Of a stretch of 64,000 nucleotides of DNA, positions 51,537 through 60,264 are shown piece by piece. The stretch spans positions 62,001 through 126,000 of the forward strand of contig CAZPOV010000005.1 of the NCBI GenBank assembly GCA_964588335.1, read 5' to 3'. The notes under the pieces were generated by a model. The model saw only the letters and a program-made list of their open reading frames with translations, had not been told where the DNA came from and did no database searches. Source of the stretch: JAGQZY01 sp964588335. GTDB lineage: Bacteria > Bdellovibrionota > Bdellovibrionia > Bdellovibrionales > JAGQZY01. Within the stretch, counting starts at the first letter, position 1. Each line of letters opens with the position of its first letter. The translations under genes and the position numbers were made by a program.

Positions 51537-53057
51537 TTAGTCCATATAGGTGCGAATTTTACCAATGTGTTCTTTAATTCCGATAATAAAACCGGTGGTT
51601 CTAAGCCCGGCGATGGAGGCCGCCATTATTCCAGGGAAAAGAGTGTTTTGTCCGCTGATAAAAAGATTTTCAATTTTGGTTCGACCACTGAGGGCACGAG
51701 CTCCTGTGTAGGAAATCGAATGGTAAATTCCATAAGCTGAGCCTTGAGGAGACAAGTTGAATCTTTTGTTGGTCAGAGTTGTTGAGGTTTCGTACCTGAG
51801 TGTGTTTTTTGTCATTTCAAAGCCGAAGCCATCGATAAACTGAAAAAGGTTTTCCGACATGGTCTGTTTCAGTTTCTGGTAGGATTCTTCACGGCTATAA
51901 TTTTTTTTGCGTTTCCATTCATCAACCCATGGGTAGAACTGGGGGGCGTGAACACTGAAAGCCAACTCATCAGCGTCAGCCGAGGTTTCTCGGTCTGGAA
52001 AAGTCATAAAACTAATCAGCGGATTGGAAGACACGGGTTGATCCGGAATCATCTGCATAGGAAGGGGGTTTTCGATCTGGTAATAGTTGCGTTTGATGTT
52101 AGCAACGCTACGGCGTTTGGCGACTCCGTAAAGTCCCATGATTCCAATGGACTCTGGGGTGTTGCTAATGCGTTGTCGGTATGGTTTACGAAAGTTTTCT
52201 GGACCGGCGAGTTCAAGCATGTCTTTTGGGTGCCCACAAAAAATAAATTTGTCGGCCGGATAAACATTACCACGACGGGTGACCACCGAACTGATTTTAC
52301 CTGAATCAAATTCAAAATGGGTAACTTTCTCTTTCAGGATAATTTCACCGCCAAGGGACTCAATCTTCTCCACGAACTTTTCGGCCAAAGCATCTCCAGA
52401 TCCGCGAAATCCGTAACCTCCACTGCGAATCAATGAATCGACAATAATAGAATGAAGCCCAAAAGAAACCTCTCCTGGCATCACTCCATGCAATCCACAA
52501 TAGGCGTAAAGCACACTCTGCAGCTCTCTATTTTGAGTGTGTCGCTCAACCACTTGTTGCAGGCTTGTTTCTAATGAGTTCAAAAGAAACTGCTGATTGT
52601 AATCGACTAAAAACTCGTAGGTTGGGAAATTTCGAGCCACTTTTTTTAATTCATCAAAAAAGTCGACGATATTGTTTTTTTCACTGGGAAAGAGCTCGCA
52701 GAAATGTTGAAGAACACGCTCGTATCCTTTACCATAAGACACCTCTGTGACTTTCTGGTTATGAAATTGAAATGTATCAAAGGCCTCTGGATCCAAAGGG
52801 CAAAAGATGTCCGGGGAATAGACATCAAGATAATTTAGAAGAGCCCAAAACGGTTCTTTCTCGGCCAAGGCGCCGACGTAATGAGCTCCACTGTCATAGC
52901 GATGTCCCATTTTCTCAAAAGCGTGCATATAGCCACCGGGCTTGTAATGGGCCTCTAGAACCTTAACAGAATACCCTTTTCGTAGAAGCAAGATGGCAGC
53001 AGTGAGTCCTGAAATACCACTACCAATAATAACAACGTCCGACTTTTGTTTTAACAA
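51537..53057 (-). CDS. CrtI/CRTISO-like FAD-dependent oxidoreductase
   Basis: About 506 residues. I place the start at TTG 53057, with AAGGGG eight bases upstream; longer frames would overlap the divergent acyltransferase gene. The N-terminal FAD motif is VVIIGSGISGLTAAILLLRKG, then KPGGYMHAFEKMGHRYDSG, and the C-terminal ISGQNTLFPGIMAASIAG, as in phytoene-desaturase/carotenoid-isomerase/retinol-saturase relatives. Such enzymes act on conjugated polyenes. No other carotenoid gene is in the window, so it might act on the aryl polyene made 20 kb away; that is inference. Confidence 0.78.
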   Translation of the reverse strand: MLKQKSDVVIIGSGISGLTAAILLLRKGYSVKVLEAHYKPGGYMHAFEKMGHRYDSGAHYVGALAEKEPFWALLNYLDVYSPDIFCPLDPEAFDTFQFHNQKVTEVSYGKGYERVLQHFCELFPSEKNNIVDFFDELKKVARNFPTYEFLVDYNQQFLLNSLETSLQQVVERHTQNRELQSVLYAYCGLHGVMPGEVSFGLHSIIVDSLIRSGGYGFRGSGDALAEKFVEKIESLGGEIILKEKVTHFEFDSGKISSVVTRRGNVYPADKFIFCGHPKDMLELAGPENFRKPYRQRISNTPESIGIMGLYGVAKRRSVANIKRNYYQIENPLPMQMIPDQPVSSNPLISFMTFPDRETSADADELAFSVHAPQFYPWVDEWKRKKNYSREESYQKLKQTMSENLFQFIDGFGFEMTKNTLRYETSTTLTNKRFNLSPQGSAYGIYHSISYTGARALSGRTKIENLFISGQNTLFPGIMAASIAGLRTTGFIIGIKEHIGKIRTYMD

Positions 53058-53117
53058 ACTGGTGAATCCCCTTACTGAGCGTAGACAAATAGAGTCATTG
53101 AGTCTATTTAGATAGCT

Positions 53118-53906
53118 ATGAAGGAAGTTGAAATCAAGCGATATCCGCTGCTTTTGGTTCACCTCGTAACCAGTGTGGCAGTGTTGGGAAGTTTTTTTAT
53201 TTATATCGCCAATTTGCCGTTGTTAATTCTTTCCCGTTGGAGTCGAAAAGCCTGGCGAATTTCTGGTTGGATTACGCAGCTGGGATTGAAGACTTTGCGG
53301 TGGTTTCAGCCGTGGTGGCGCGGTGAGCTTGCTGTGAATTTACCGGTCCCGGCTCAACAAGGAGATCAGGGCTGTCTGTGTGTTGCTAACCACAGATCGC
53401 ATCTTGATGTTTTCCTACTATTGGAACAAATTCGAAATGTTCGAATTCTCACCAAACATGCCATTTTCTTAGTGCCGGGACTGGGCTGTGCGGCTTTTCT
53501 GTTGCGAATGATTCGCATCAAGCGAGGGGATCAAGGCTCGTTTTGGCGAGCCATGGAGACGATTGAAACGGCTTTGCGTAACAATGAGATTGTGCATGTT
53601 TTTCCGGAGATGACTCGGGCCCGTTTTGGACAGATGACTTTGAATCGATTCACCTTAGCTCCTTTTCAAAAAGCTATTAATACCGGAGCACCCGTTCTGC
53701 CTATCGCGATCTGGGGCACTGATTTTTTGTGGCCGAAAGGACAGTATGGCATTGCCTGGAAGGGCCCGTTGGTGGTGCGAAGTTTAGCCGTCGTCAACAG
53801 TCAGGACTTTTCAAGTGCGGCGGATTTAGCGCAGCACGTGCAATCGCAAATCCAAAGTGAACTGGATCGTTTGCAGAAACAAAACCCCTATGGAGACGGC
53901 TGTTGA
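53118..53906 (+). CDS. PlsC-type 1-acylglycerol-phosphate acyltransferase
   Basis: 262 residues. An N-terminal membrane helix (LVHLVTSVAVLGSFFIYIA) is followed by NHRSHLD, the HX4D catalytic motif, and FPEMTRARFG, a variant of the FPEGTRS motif with Met for Gly. PlsC proteins acylate lysophosphatidate or related lipids at the inner membrane. Its last bases overlap the glycosyltransferase gene as TTGA, so the two are coupled. It may serve general phospholipid synthesis or attach a lipid to the pigment, which also needs a glycosyl/acyl tail in some systems. Confidence 0.85.
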   Translation: MKEVEIKRYPLLLVHLVTSVAVLGSFFIYIANLPLLILSRWSRKAWRISGWITQLGLKTLRWFQPWWRGELAVNLPVPAQQGDQGCLCVANHRSHLDVFLLLEQIRNVRILTKHAIFLVPGLGCAAFLLRMIRIKRGDQGSFWRAMETIETALRNNEIVHVFPEMTRARFGQMTLNRFTLAPFQKAINTGAPVLPIAIWGTDFLWPKGQYGIAWKGPLVVRSLAVVNSQDFSSAADLAQHVQSQIQSELDRLQKQNPYGDGC

Positions 53907-54748
53907 AACCTTTGATTGTGGTTCCCGTATTCAATGCTGAGCCGGTTATTCACGGTGTGATAGATGACCTCCTTGTGGCAGTGGACTGGCCCTTGCTGGT
54001 TGTTGACGATGGTTCTGAGCCGAAATTGCAAATTCGCCACCATAAACGAATAGAAGTGTTAAGACTGGATGAAAACAAGGGAAAGGGGGCGGCTTTGCAA
54101 AAAGCCATGCAATGGGGGTGGGAGAATAAATACACCCACATTTTAACTATTGATGGCGACGGCCAGCACCGCGCCAACGACGCTCCCTTGCTCCTGCAAA
54201 AATCTGCAAGTGCAGAGAAGAGTATTATAATTGGGGCTCGGGTGTTTGATGAAACGGTGCCTTGGATCAGTCGATTCGGCCGACGCTTTTCAAATTTTTG
54301 GGTGCGCTATCAAACCGGGGTTGCCGTCAGTGATTCGCAAAGCGGACTGCGAATCTACCCCCTGATCGAGCTTCATGACTTAAAATATTTCACCCAGCGC
54401 TATGATTTTGAAATCGAGGTATTGGTGCGTGGAATTTGGCGCGGTCTCAGCGTTGAAGAGGTGGATGTCGGTGTGATTTATGCTCCCAAAGAAGAGCGTA
54501 TCAGTCACTTTCACAAATTTTGGGACAACGCCCGTATCACTCTCTTGAATATTGTTCTAATCGCCTACTCTTTGGTATTTTACCAGAGAAGCTTGATCAA
54601 GGTGGTTTTGGCCGGGATTATCGCCTTTGTCTGTGGAACAATGACGTCTTTGACGTGGGCGATCTTGTTGGGCCTCTTGGTCTGTGTGATATTTAGATTC
54701 AATATCGTACTCTTTGCGGTGGCCTTGTTGGGCCTAAAATTAATATAG
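53903..54748 (+). CDS. GT2 family glycosyltransferase with C-terminal membrane helices
   Basis: 281 residues, TTG start overlapping the upstream TGA. GT-A motifs: VVPVFNAE, VVDDGS, ENKGKGAAL and ILTIDGDGQH (DxD-type), similar to dolichol-phosphate mannosyltransferase-type enzymes. The last ~60 residues form two hydrophobic segments (LIKVVLAGIIAFVCG and WAILLGLLVCVIF). It is likely to add a sugar to a lipid carrier at the inner membrane. The next gene starts eight bases later with its own AGGAG. Confidence 0.85.
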   Translation: MKPLIVVPVFNAEPVIHGVIDDLLVAVDWPLLVVDDGSEPKLQIRHHKRIEVLRLDENKGKGAALQKAMQWGWENKYTHILTIDGDGQHRANDAPLLLQKSASAEKSIIIGARVFDETVPWISRFGRRFSNFWVRYQTGVAVSDSQSGLRIYPLIELHDLKYFTQRYDFEIEVLVRGIWRGLSVEEVDVGVIYAPKEERISHFHKFWDNARITLLNIVLIAYSLVFYQRSLIKVVLAGIIAFVCGTMTSLTWAILLGLLVCVIFRFNIVLFAVALLGLKLI

Positions 54749-54756
54749 GAGAGAAA

Positions 54757-55446
54757 ATGTCCTTAATTTTTCGACAATTGTTTGAGCCGATGAGTTCCAC
54801 TTACACCTATATTCTGGGAGACTCTCAGTCGAAAGAGGCACTGATCATTGATCCCGTTAAAGAGACTATGGATCGCGACCTTCAGATCCTTTCAGAGCTT
54901 CATCTTAATTTGAAGATCGTCGTTGAAACCCATATTCATGCCGATCACATCACCTCTTCAGGCCCACTTAGAGAAAAAACAGGTGCGGCCATTTTCGTGG
55001 GTGCGGGCACAGAGTTGATGACAGCCGATCGGTTGTTGAAAGACGGTGAGAGCTTTCATTGCGGGAGCTTTGAAATGAAGACCTTGGCAACCCCCGGTCA
55101 CACCGATGGTTGCACCAGCTTTTATATGGCTCCCTTTGTTTTTACAGGGGATGCCCTTCTGATTCGTGGCTGTGGACGGACGGATTTTCAGCAGGGAAAC
55201 AGTGAAACTCTTTTTCGCTCGGTACGGGAAAAGTTGTTTACACTCCCTGACGATACACTTGTTTATCCCGCCCATGATTACAAAGGCCGAACCTGTTCCA
55301 GTATCAAAGAAGAGAAAGAGTTCAATCCACGCTTAAAAATGTCCAACTCTCTCGATGAGTTCAAGCAAATCATGGAGGATTTGGATCTTAAGCCACCTAA
55401 GAAAATTGATGTGGCGGTGCCTGCGAATATGAAAAGTGGTCTTTAA
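54757..55446 (+). CDS. Persulfide dioxygenase (ETHE1-like metallo-beta-lactamase fold)
   Basis: 229 residues. The metal site is THIHADH (His59, His61, Asp63, His64), His115 in TPGHTDG, Asp132 in FTGDAL and His173 in YPAHDYKG. GCGRTDFQQG and the NPRL segment are typical of ETHE1-type persulfide dioxygenases rather than glyoxalase II. The enzyme oxidises glutathione persulfide to sulfite with one iron. No rhodanese domain is fused. It is eight bases after the GT2 gene, with a strong AGGAG. Confidence 0.88.
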   Translation: MSLIFRQLFEPMSSTYTYILGDSQSKEALIIDPVKETMDRDLQILSELHLNLKIVVETHIHADHITSSGPLREKTGAAIFVGAGTELMTADRLLKDGESFHCGSFEMKTLATPGHTDGCTSFYMAPFVFTGDALLIRGCGRTDFQQGNSETLFRSVREKLFTLPDDTLVYPAHDYKGRTCSSIKEEKEFNPRLKMSNSLDEFKQIMEDLDLKPPKKIDVAVPANMKSGL

Positions 55447-55547
55447 GAATGTCGAATGACTGTCAACGGAATGGTCAGTCAAGATGAACATATTTCAGTG
55501 TTTTTATTAAGCATTGAAGTCTAGTGCAAATGCCACTATCTGGTGGC

Positions 55548-56333
55548 ATGAACAAAATTCTGCGCACTTGCATTTTAATATTTTTATGGAGCTCATTGGC
55601 TTCAGCGCAAAGTTGGGATCCCACTGATGCCAGCCAATGCTCTTCAGCGGAGGCCTCAGACCTTTTGGTTTCTACTGAAGAGATCATACTCAGCTCTATA
55701 AGAAGTTGTGTGTCCAGCCAGTTGTGGAACGGAGAGAACACTCTTGGACAGTTGCTTCGGGAAGTGAGCCTTAATTCATCCGATGCCGAGCTAGATCAGG
55801 CCTTGGCTTTGATCAGCGCCGTGACTTCTGAAGGTTTGGCTGATGCTGTTTGGAAAAGTGGCTGCGGAGAGACTCTGACTCAGTATGTGGGGGTGCAACC
55901 GCGCCATCAGATTGTTCCCTACCACTGGTCTATTCTGTGCACCTATCGCGATGGTACAGAGTCCTCGCCTTATGAGAAGCAGCAGCCTTTCATGGAAGTT
56001 CCGATTGACGATAATTACAATATTGGTTTTTACAGCAACGACGATGAGAGGGTGCGAACTTTTTTGCGCCGTTCTGAGGATCAATCCATAGCTTTTGAAG
56101 ACCCCTGCCGCAATCGACTCTACGATCAGGCCGGTCCTCAATGTGTGTTGAAGGCGATTGAGCTGTCGAAGAATAGTGGTCACACTATTTTCTATCAAGA
56201 TGTGGATAGTATCAAAGACACTCTACTTGCCATTTCCATGTCTTTTTTGTCTTCACAGCGGTCCCGCATTCTCATGTTCCAGGAACAAAAAGCCAACGCC
56301 AATGGTGATCGTGCGCGCTGGGAATTTCAATAA
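55548..56333 (+). CDS. Secreted protein of unknown function
   Basis: 261 residues from ATG 55548, which begins a clean Sec signal (ILIFLWSSLASAQS); an in-frame ATG 24 bases earlier is less likely. The mature part has about seven Cys residues (ASQCSS, RSCVSS, SGCGE, LCTYR, DPCRN, PQCVL), suggesting disulfides in the envelope, and acidic helical stretches. No family is recognised. It is convergent with the AgmX-like gene (three bases between). Confidence 0.72.
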   Translation: MNKILRTCILIFLWSSLASAQSWDPTDASQCSSAEASDLLVSTEEIILSSIRSCVSSQLWNGENTLGQLLREVSLNSSDAELDQALALISAVTSEGLADAVWKSGCGETLTQYVGVQPRHQIVPYHWSILCTYRDGTESSPYEKQQPFMEVPIDDNYNIGFYSNDDERVRTFLRRSEDQSIAFEDPCRNRLYDQAGPQCVLKAIELSKNSGHTIFYQDVDSIKDTLLAISMSFLSSQRSRILMFQEQKANANGDRARWEFQ

Positions 56334-56336
56334 TTT

Positions 56337-57119
56337 TTAAAGGGGAAGTTGGATTTCTATAGGAAATTCGACGGTGCGAACACCCTCTTGATAATTTTTA
56401 AATTGCACCCGTGAGATGACCTCTCGAACACAGCTGTTAAAGCTTTCGTCGTCAAAAGCGGTGTTGAGTATCTCGACCTGATCAATATGGCCTTTTCCAT
56501 TGATTTTGAAGCGGGTTCGAACATCTCCGGCCTGGATTTTCCCGTTTCGCTTTTCATACAACTTAATAAAGCACTTCTCTAAAAACCTTTGATGAAGTTT
56601 TAGAGTGTTGCCAATCAGGTCTTGAAAATCGGCTGAGGGCTGGGCTGTAACCCCGCCTTTGGCAGCATGGTTTTCTACTGGTTTCAAGGCCAAGAGCTTT
56701 TGATCGGTGGAAGCAAAAATTTCGAGCCCCGTTTTTGACTGTCCGTCGACTTGGAATTCCACTTGCGGGCTGGGAGCCTGTCTTTGAATCCCACCTCGAA
56801 TAATTTCCACAAAATATTTATTCGCTCTTTTGTAGAGATGAACCGAACTGTTCTCAAGAATTCGGAAGGGTTCTCCAAACAGTAAATCCGCCTCACTGTC
56901 AAAACCAGTGACTATTCTTAAAGGGCCTTGCAGAGGGGATTGAGAAGCGAGGCTTGAAAAGCTTTCCGCATTGGTCGTTTTACCCATAACCAAGCCTTTG
57001 GTGTTTTTGATTTGGCCAATAGCGGGAGCGGACGGGCGGTCCGAAAATCTGAGGTCATTGGTAAAAACTAAAAGGCCGCCCAAAATAACAATAACGGCCA
57101 CGACAAGATTGCGAATCAA
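56337..57119 (-). CDS. AgmX/PglI C-terminal (TonB-like) domain protein
   Basis: 260 residues with one N-terminal membrane helix (LVVAVIVILGGLLVF). The C-terminal ~90 residues have the AgmX/PglI pattern of gliding-associated proteins: a Cys-containing helix (LEKCFIKLYEK), G-x-x-x-x-x-x-F-K-I-x-x-x-G, then VEILNTAFDDESFNSC and an F-P-I strand. The domain is TonB-like and spans the periplasm. It is the last gene after secG (nine bases). Role unknown; in relatives it takes part in envelope or surface-motility complexes. Confidence 0.72.
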   Translation of the reverse strand: MIRNLVVAVIVILGGLLVFTNDLRFSDRPSAPAIGQIKNTKGLVMGKTTNAESFSSLASQSPLQGPLRIVTGFDSEADLLFGEPFRILENSSVHLYKRANKYFVEIIRGGIQRQAPSPQVEFQVDGQSKTGLEIFASTDQKLLALKPVENHAAKGGVTAQPSADFQDLIGNTLKLHQRFLEKCFIKLYEKRNGKIQAGDVRTRFKINGKGHIDQVEILNTAFDDESFNSCVREVISRVQFKNYQEGVRTVEFPIEIQLPL

Positions 57120-57128
57120 AGGAGACCT

Positions 57129-57521
57129 TTATTCGTTGGGTTCAGAATCGGGCTCGCCGCCAGCTTCAACGTCTGTTGCGGTGGGCGCCAAATCTTCGGT
57201 GGGTGCTTTTTCCATCTCACCCGCTTTCTGAGTGGCCGCTGCCGCTGGATTGTCATCAATGCTATCAAGAACACTGGTGCTCTCGGGTTTGATGAATATG
57301 GTCATGGCGATACAAGAGCCTGCAAAAATGACCGCCACCCAGCGAGTGATTTTGGCAAGAAAAGAGGGGGCGCCTGTGGCTCCGAACAAAGAGTTGGAAC
57401 CGCCGCCACCGCCGCCGCCAAAAAGGCCACCAGCGCCGCCGCCTTTCGGATCTTGAATCAAGACCAAAATAACGAGAAAAATGGACAGTACGATATGTAC
57501 GAAGGCAAGAATTGATACCAT
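57129..57521 (-). CDS. secG: Preprotein translocase subunit SecG
   Basis: 130 residues, AAGGAG seven bases before the ATG. Two membrane helices (about 3-20 and 58-77) flank a cytoplasmic loop with VLIQDPKGGGAGGLFGGGGGG, a SecG hallmark. SecG stimulates the SecYE channel; many exported proteins in this window depend on it. The C-terminal ~45 residues are an acidic, Ala/Glu/Pro-rich extension not needed in E. coli SecG. Confidence 0.92.
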   Translation of the reverse strand: MVSILAFVHIVLSIFLVILVLIQDPKGGGAGGLFGGGGGGGSNSLFGATGAPSFLAKITRWVAVIFAGSCIAMTIFIKPESTSVLDSIDDNPAAAATQKAGEMEKAPTEDLAPTATDVEAGGEPDSEPNE

Positions 57522-57592
57522 TGCGCGACTCCTTACAAAGACCCACCAATATAGGGGGACTGAAAAAGGGAGTCTAGTCTTTTTTCAATAGA

Positions 57593-58531
57593 TTAGGAGG
57601 CTTTTTTCAAAGCCGACTGTTCCTGGAATTTCCAAGTGATGGCAATAAGTTGAGCGGCTATCTCGGCAATTTTGATGTCATAGAAACTGAGCTTTTTACA
57701 GTCTTTAGGCATTCGGATCGATATGCACCCTTTTAAGGCAGTTCCTCTTTTCAAAGGTAAGACCATCATAGAATCGAAATTTATCGATTTTACCTCATGC
57801 TTTACAAAGGACATGGTCTGATCTTTTTCTAAGCTTTCAATAAAAAGAGACTTTTCGGTTCGCAGGACATATTGGAGCTCGGGATATTTTACCAGATCAA
57901 GTTTTAAGCCTGTCAAATTCGGGTCATCACTGGAGCGCATAACCTCGATCGCTTTGCGTTCGCGGTTGGTGCCGACGATCGAAACCCGCACCGCCTTCAA
58001 AGCCAGAGCCACCATTCGAGTCATTTCGTAGCGTAATAAGCCCACCTCTTTGGTTTGATTGGTGGCTTCAACAAGGAGTGAAATCATTTGAAAATAGTTT
58101 TTTACCTGCTGTTCGTTTTGGGTGGCAATGTTGGCAAAATTGTAACGCTTGGCTTGTGATAGAAGAGCCAATCTTTGCAAGACATCAATCATTTTTAAAG
58201 GCTTAACTATAAAATCCTCGGCACCACTTTCTAAGCAGTTGCGAACATTCAATTCGGCATTGTGTTTCGACATGACAATGACGTGGATTCCATCTTCACC
58301 AAGTAGGTTTCTTTCATTAAGAAACTTCAGACAGTTTTGGGCGTAGCAACCTGGAAATAGGAGATCAATAAACAAAAAGTGAGGACGCCATTCAAGCAAC
58401 GTCTTTTGCAAGAGGTAGCTATTGTTTATCACTTTGGTTTTAAATCCGCTCTCCATCAAATAGCGACTCATGCGCCCAGACAGGCTGTTGTCTCCATCGG
58501 CTATGAGAACTCTGATCTCTTCTAATTCCAT
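57593..58531 (-). CDS. Response regulator with REC and GAF-like domain
   Basis: 312 residues. The REC domain has the acidic pair Asp12/Asp14, the phosphoacceptor Asp56 in FLFIDLLFPG, Ser near 87 and Lys in FIVKPL. The C-terminal ~180 residues look like a GAF-type sensor (ISLLVEATNQ ... SMMVLPLKRGTALKGCISI). There is no DNA-binding output or enzymatic domain, so it probably signals by protein contact. No histidine kinase is adjacent. It precedes secG on the same strand with a 71-base spacer. Confidence 0.82.
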   Translation of the reverse strand: MELEEIRVLIADGDNSLSGRMSRYLMESGFKTKVINNSYLLQKTLLEWRPHFLFIDLLFPGCYAQNCLKFLNERNLLGEDGIHVIVMSKHNAELNVRNCLESGAEDFIVKPLKMIDVLQRLALLSQAKRYNFANIATQNEQQVKNYFQMISLLVEATNQTKEVGLLRYEMTRMVALALKAVRVSIVGTNRERKAIEVMRSSDDPNLTGLKLDLVKYPELQYVLRTEKSLFIESLEKDQTMSFVKHEVKSINFDSMMVLPLKRGTALKGCISIRMPKDCKKLSFYDIKIAEIAAQLIAITWKFQEQSALKKAS

Positions 58532-58594
58532 AAAGTCTTATCGGACTTGTAGGAGAATTTTTAAGCATTTTGAGGCACTTATGGTATAAAACGA

Positions 58595-58692
58595 GACCAG
58601 AGTCGCAGCCAGCGTGAAGACCCCGGCGGGCATAGAAAAAGCGTCCGGTGGGTAACGCTTTGCTTAAGGCGGGAATTCCCGTGACTCTGGTC
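58595..58692 (+). ncRNA. Candidate structured RNA or 5' leader upstream of tmk
   Basis: A 12-pair outer stem (58595-58606 with 58681-58692, one G-U) closes a 98-nt region. Inside, AAAGCGT (58638-58644) pairs with ACGCTTT (58655-58661) around a 10-nt loop, and the palindrome CGGGAATTCCCG (58670-58681) can form a third hairpin or pair in alternative ways with the outer stem. A TATAAA box at 58585-58590 lies just upstream, so a transcript could start near 58597. It is not a known tRNA, SRP RNA or riboswitch consensus by eye. It may be an independent small RNA or a leader of tmk, which begins 22 bases later. Confidence 0.45.
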
Positions 58693-58714
58693 CAGGAGAA
58701 GGCAAAACCTAAGT

Positions 58715-59350
58715 ATGGCTTTTATTGTATTTGAAGGTTTAGACGCGTCGGGCAAATCCACCCTTATCAATAAGGTACGAGAGGCCTTGCGTGACAGTCA
58801 GCAGACCACGGTTTTTTTACGGGATCCGGGTTCTACCGAGTTGGGTGAAAAATTGCGGCAATTGATTTTGGCCACGGACACCGAAGCTCCGGTGCCTCGT
58901 GCTGAGACGCTCATGTATCAGGCGGCCCGCGTGCAGATGGTGGAAAAAAATATTATTCCGGCTTTAAAGAACAAAGAATGGGTGCTGTGTGATCGTTTTT
59001 ATTCTAGCACAGTGGCCTTTCAGGCGTTTGCGAGAAACTTGAATCTTGAAGACATTGAACACTTGAATCATTTTGTGGCTCACGATTGCGAGCCTGATTT
59101 GTTTGTGTTTTTAGATATCTCCGTTGACGAGAGTCAAAAACGTAAAGAGAACAGAGCCAAAGACTTGGGAGTGGCACAAGACCGAATGGAAAAAGAAAAT
59201 CTCGATTTTCAAAAGAAAGTTCAGGATGGTTATTTGTACCAAGCCAAAAAAGACGCCAAACGCTGGTTGGTTTTAGACGGGACGTTGTCTCCCGACGAAT
59301 TGCTTGCGGCCACATTGGTCGAATTTAAGAGGCGCCAATGGCTAGTCTGA
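58715..59350 (+). CDS. tmk: Thymidylate kinase
   Basis: 211 residues. P-loop GLDASGKS (8-15), LFLRDPGS as the DR-type segment (with Arg and Pro), ALMYQAARVQ as the dTMP-binding region, DRFYSST and the LID-like region near 140-160. It phosphorylates dTMP to dTDP with ATP. It overlaps holB by 13 bases, so tmk-holB-tatD form an operon, a frequent arrangement. Confidence 0.95.
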   Translation: MAFIVFEGLDASGKSTLINKVREALRDSQQTTVFLRDPGSTELGEKLRQLILATDTEAPVPRAETLMYQAARVQMVEKNIIPALKNKEWVLCDRFYSSTVAFQAFARNLNLEDIEHLNHFVAHDCEPDLFVFLDISVDESQKRKENRAKDLGVAQDRMEKENLDFQKKVQDGYLYQAKKDAKRWLVLDGTLSPDELLAATLVEFKRRQWLV

Positions 59351-60264
59351 TGCAGCAATTGGTTGGACACCAAGACATCAAACAATGGCTGATCGACCAA
59401 TACCAGCAAGATAAACTGCCCACCTCGTTTATTTTTCAAGGTCCAGAAGGCATTGGTAAAAAGTTTTTAGCTGTGGCATTGCTTCAATGGATCAATTGCC
59501 AAAAACAGGAGGTCGGAGCTTGTGGTGAATGTTCTGACTGTCGACGCGTCTTTGAAGATCAGAATGAGTTGATTTACCGTTTGCAACTCGAGGGAAAAAA
59601 ATCCATCGGAGTCGATCAAATTCGCGAGATCCATAGTTTTTTAACCTTGCGGTCGATCAAGCCGGCGCGTTTTGTTATTATCGATCCGGCAGATGCCTTA
59701 TCCAATGCGGCCGCCAATGCTTTGTTAAAAGCCTTGGAGGAAGCCCCAGAGAAAACCTACTTTTTTTTAATCACAGACAAAACCAGAAGTCTGTTGCCAA
59801 CGATTCGTTCTCGCTCTCATATCTTAAAATTTCAGCCCCTTCGCCGAGACGAACTTAAAAGCTTTCAGGATTTTAGTGACCTGGCTTTGGAGTGGTCGGC
59901 AGGAAATATTCAAAGGGCTCAGGAATTAGAAGAGGACCAAACCGTTGATCAGCTGAATGACAGTCTGCGCTTCTTTTACTCTCTTTTGTGTGAAGGTCCT
60001 CAGGACTGGAAAAAAACGGCTCCGTGGTTTTTTAATGACAATCACGCCCGTGATTTCAGTTTCAGTATTTGGACTCAGGCTTTGCAAAAACGATTGCACA
60101 ATGAAGGTGAAAATCTTGATTGGGTGCCTGAAGGCAGTGGTGCGATTGCGCAAGTTTACGAATCTGTAGAAAACTTGCGTTCAGATATTCACGCCAATGT
60201 CGATAAACTATTAGCGATCGAAAACTTTTATTACCGAGTTAAAGAGCTGGAGCTATACCGTTGA
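59338..60264 (+). CDS. holB: DNA polymerase III subunit delta'
   Basis: 308 residues. The Walker A-like GPEGIGKK (35-42) and the zinc-binding Cys54, Cys62, Cys65, Cys68 (CGECSDC) are typical of delta'. ADALSNAAANALLKALEEAPEKTYF is the SRC-like region. The subunit is part of the clamp loader that opens the beta ring. The P-loop Lys pair is present, although delta' usually does not hydrolyse ATP. Overlaps tmk by 13 bases and tatD by TTGA. Confidence 0.9.
   Translation: MASLMQQLVGHQDIKQWLIDQYQQDKLPTSFIFQGPEGIGKKFLAVALLQWINCQKQEVGACGECSDCRRVFEDQNELIYRLQLEGKKSIGVDQIREIHSFLTLRSIKPARFVIIDPADALSNAAANALLKALEEAPEKTYFFLITDKTRSLLPTIRSRSHILKFQPLRRDELKSFQDFSDLALEWSAGNIQRAQELEEDQTVDQLNDSLRFFYSLLCEGPQDWKKTAPWFFNDNHARDFSFSIWTQALQKRLHNEGENLDWVPEGSGAIAQVYESVENLRSDIHANVDKLLAIENFYYRVKELELYR

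Noticed and set aside
58595..58692. tRNA-Sec, SRP RNA or attC site
   Set aside because: No T-loop TTCRA, no CCA end or anticodon arm; no GGAAG/GCAGC of SRP RNA; no GTTRRRY/RYYYAAC pair of integron sites.
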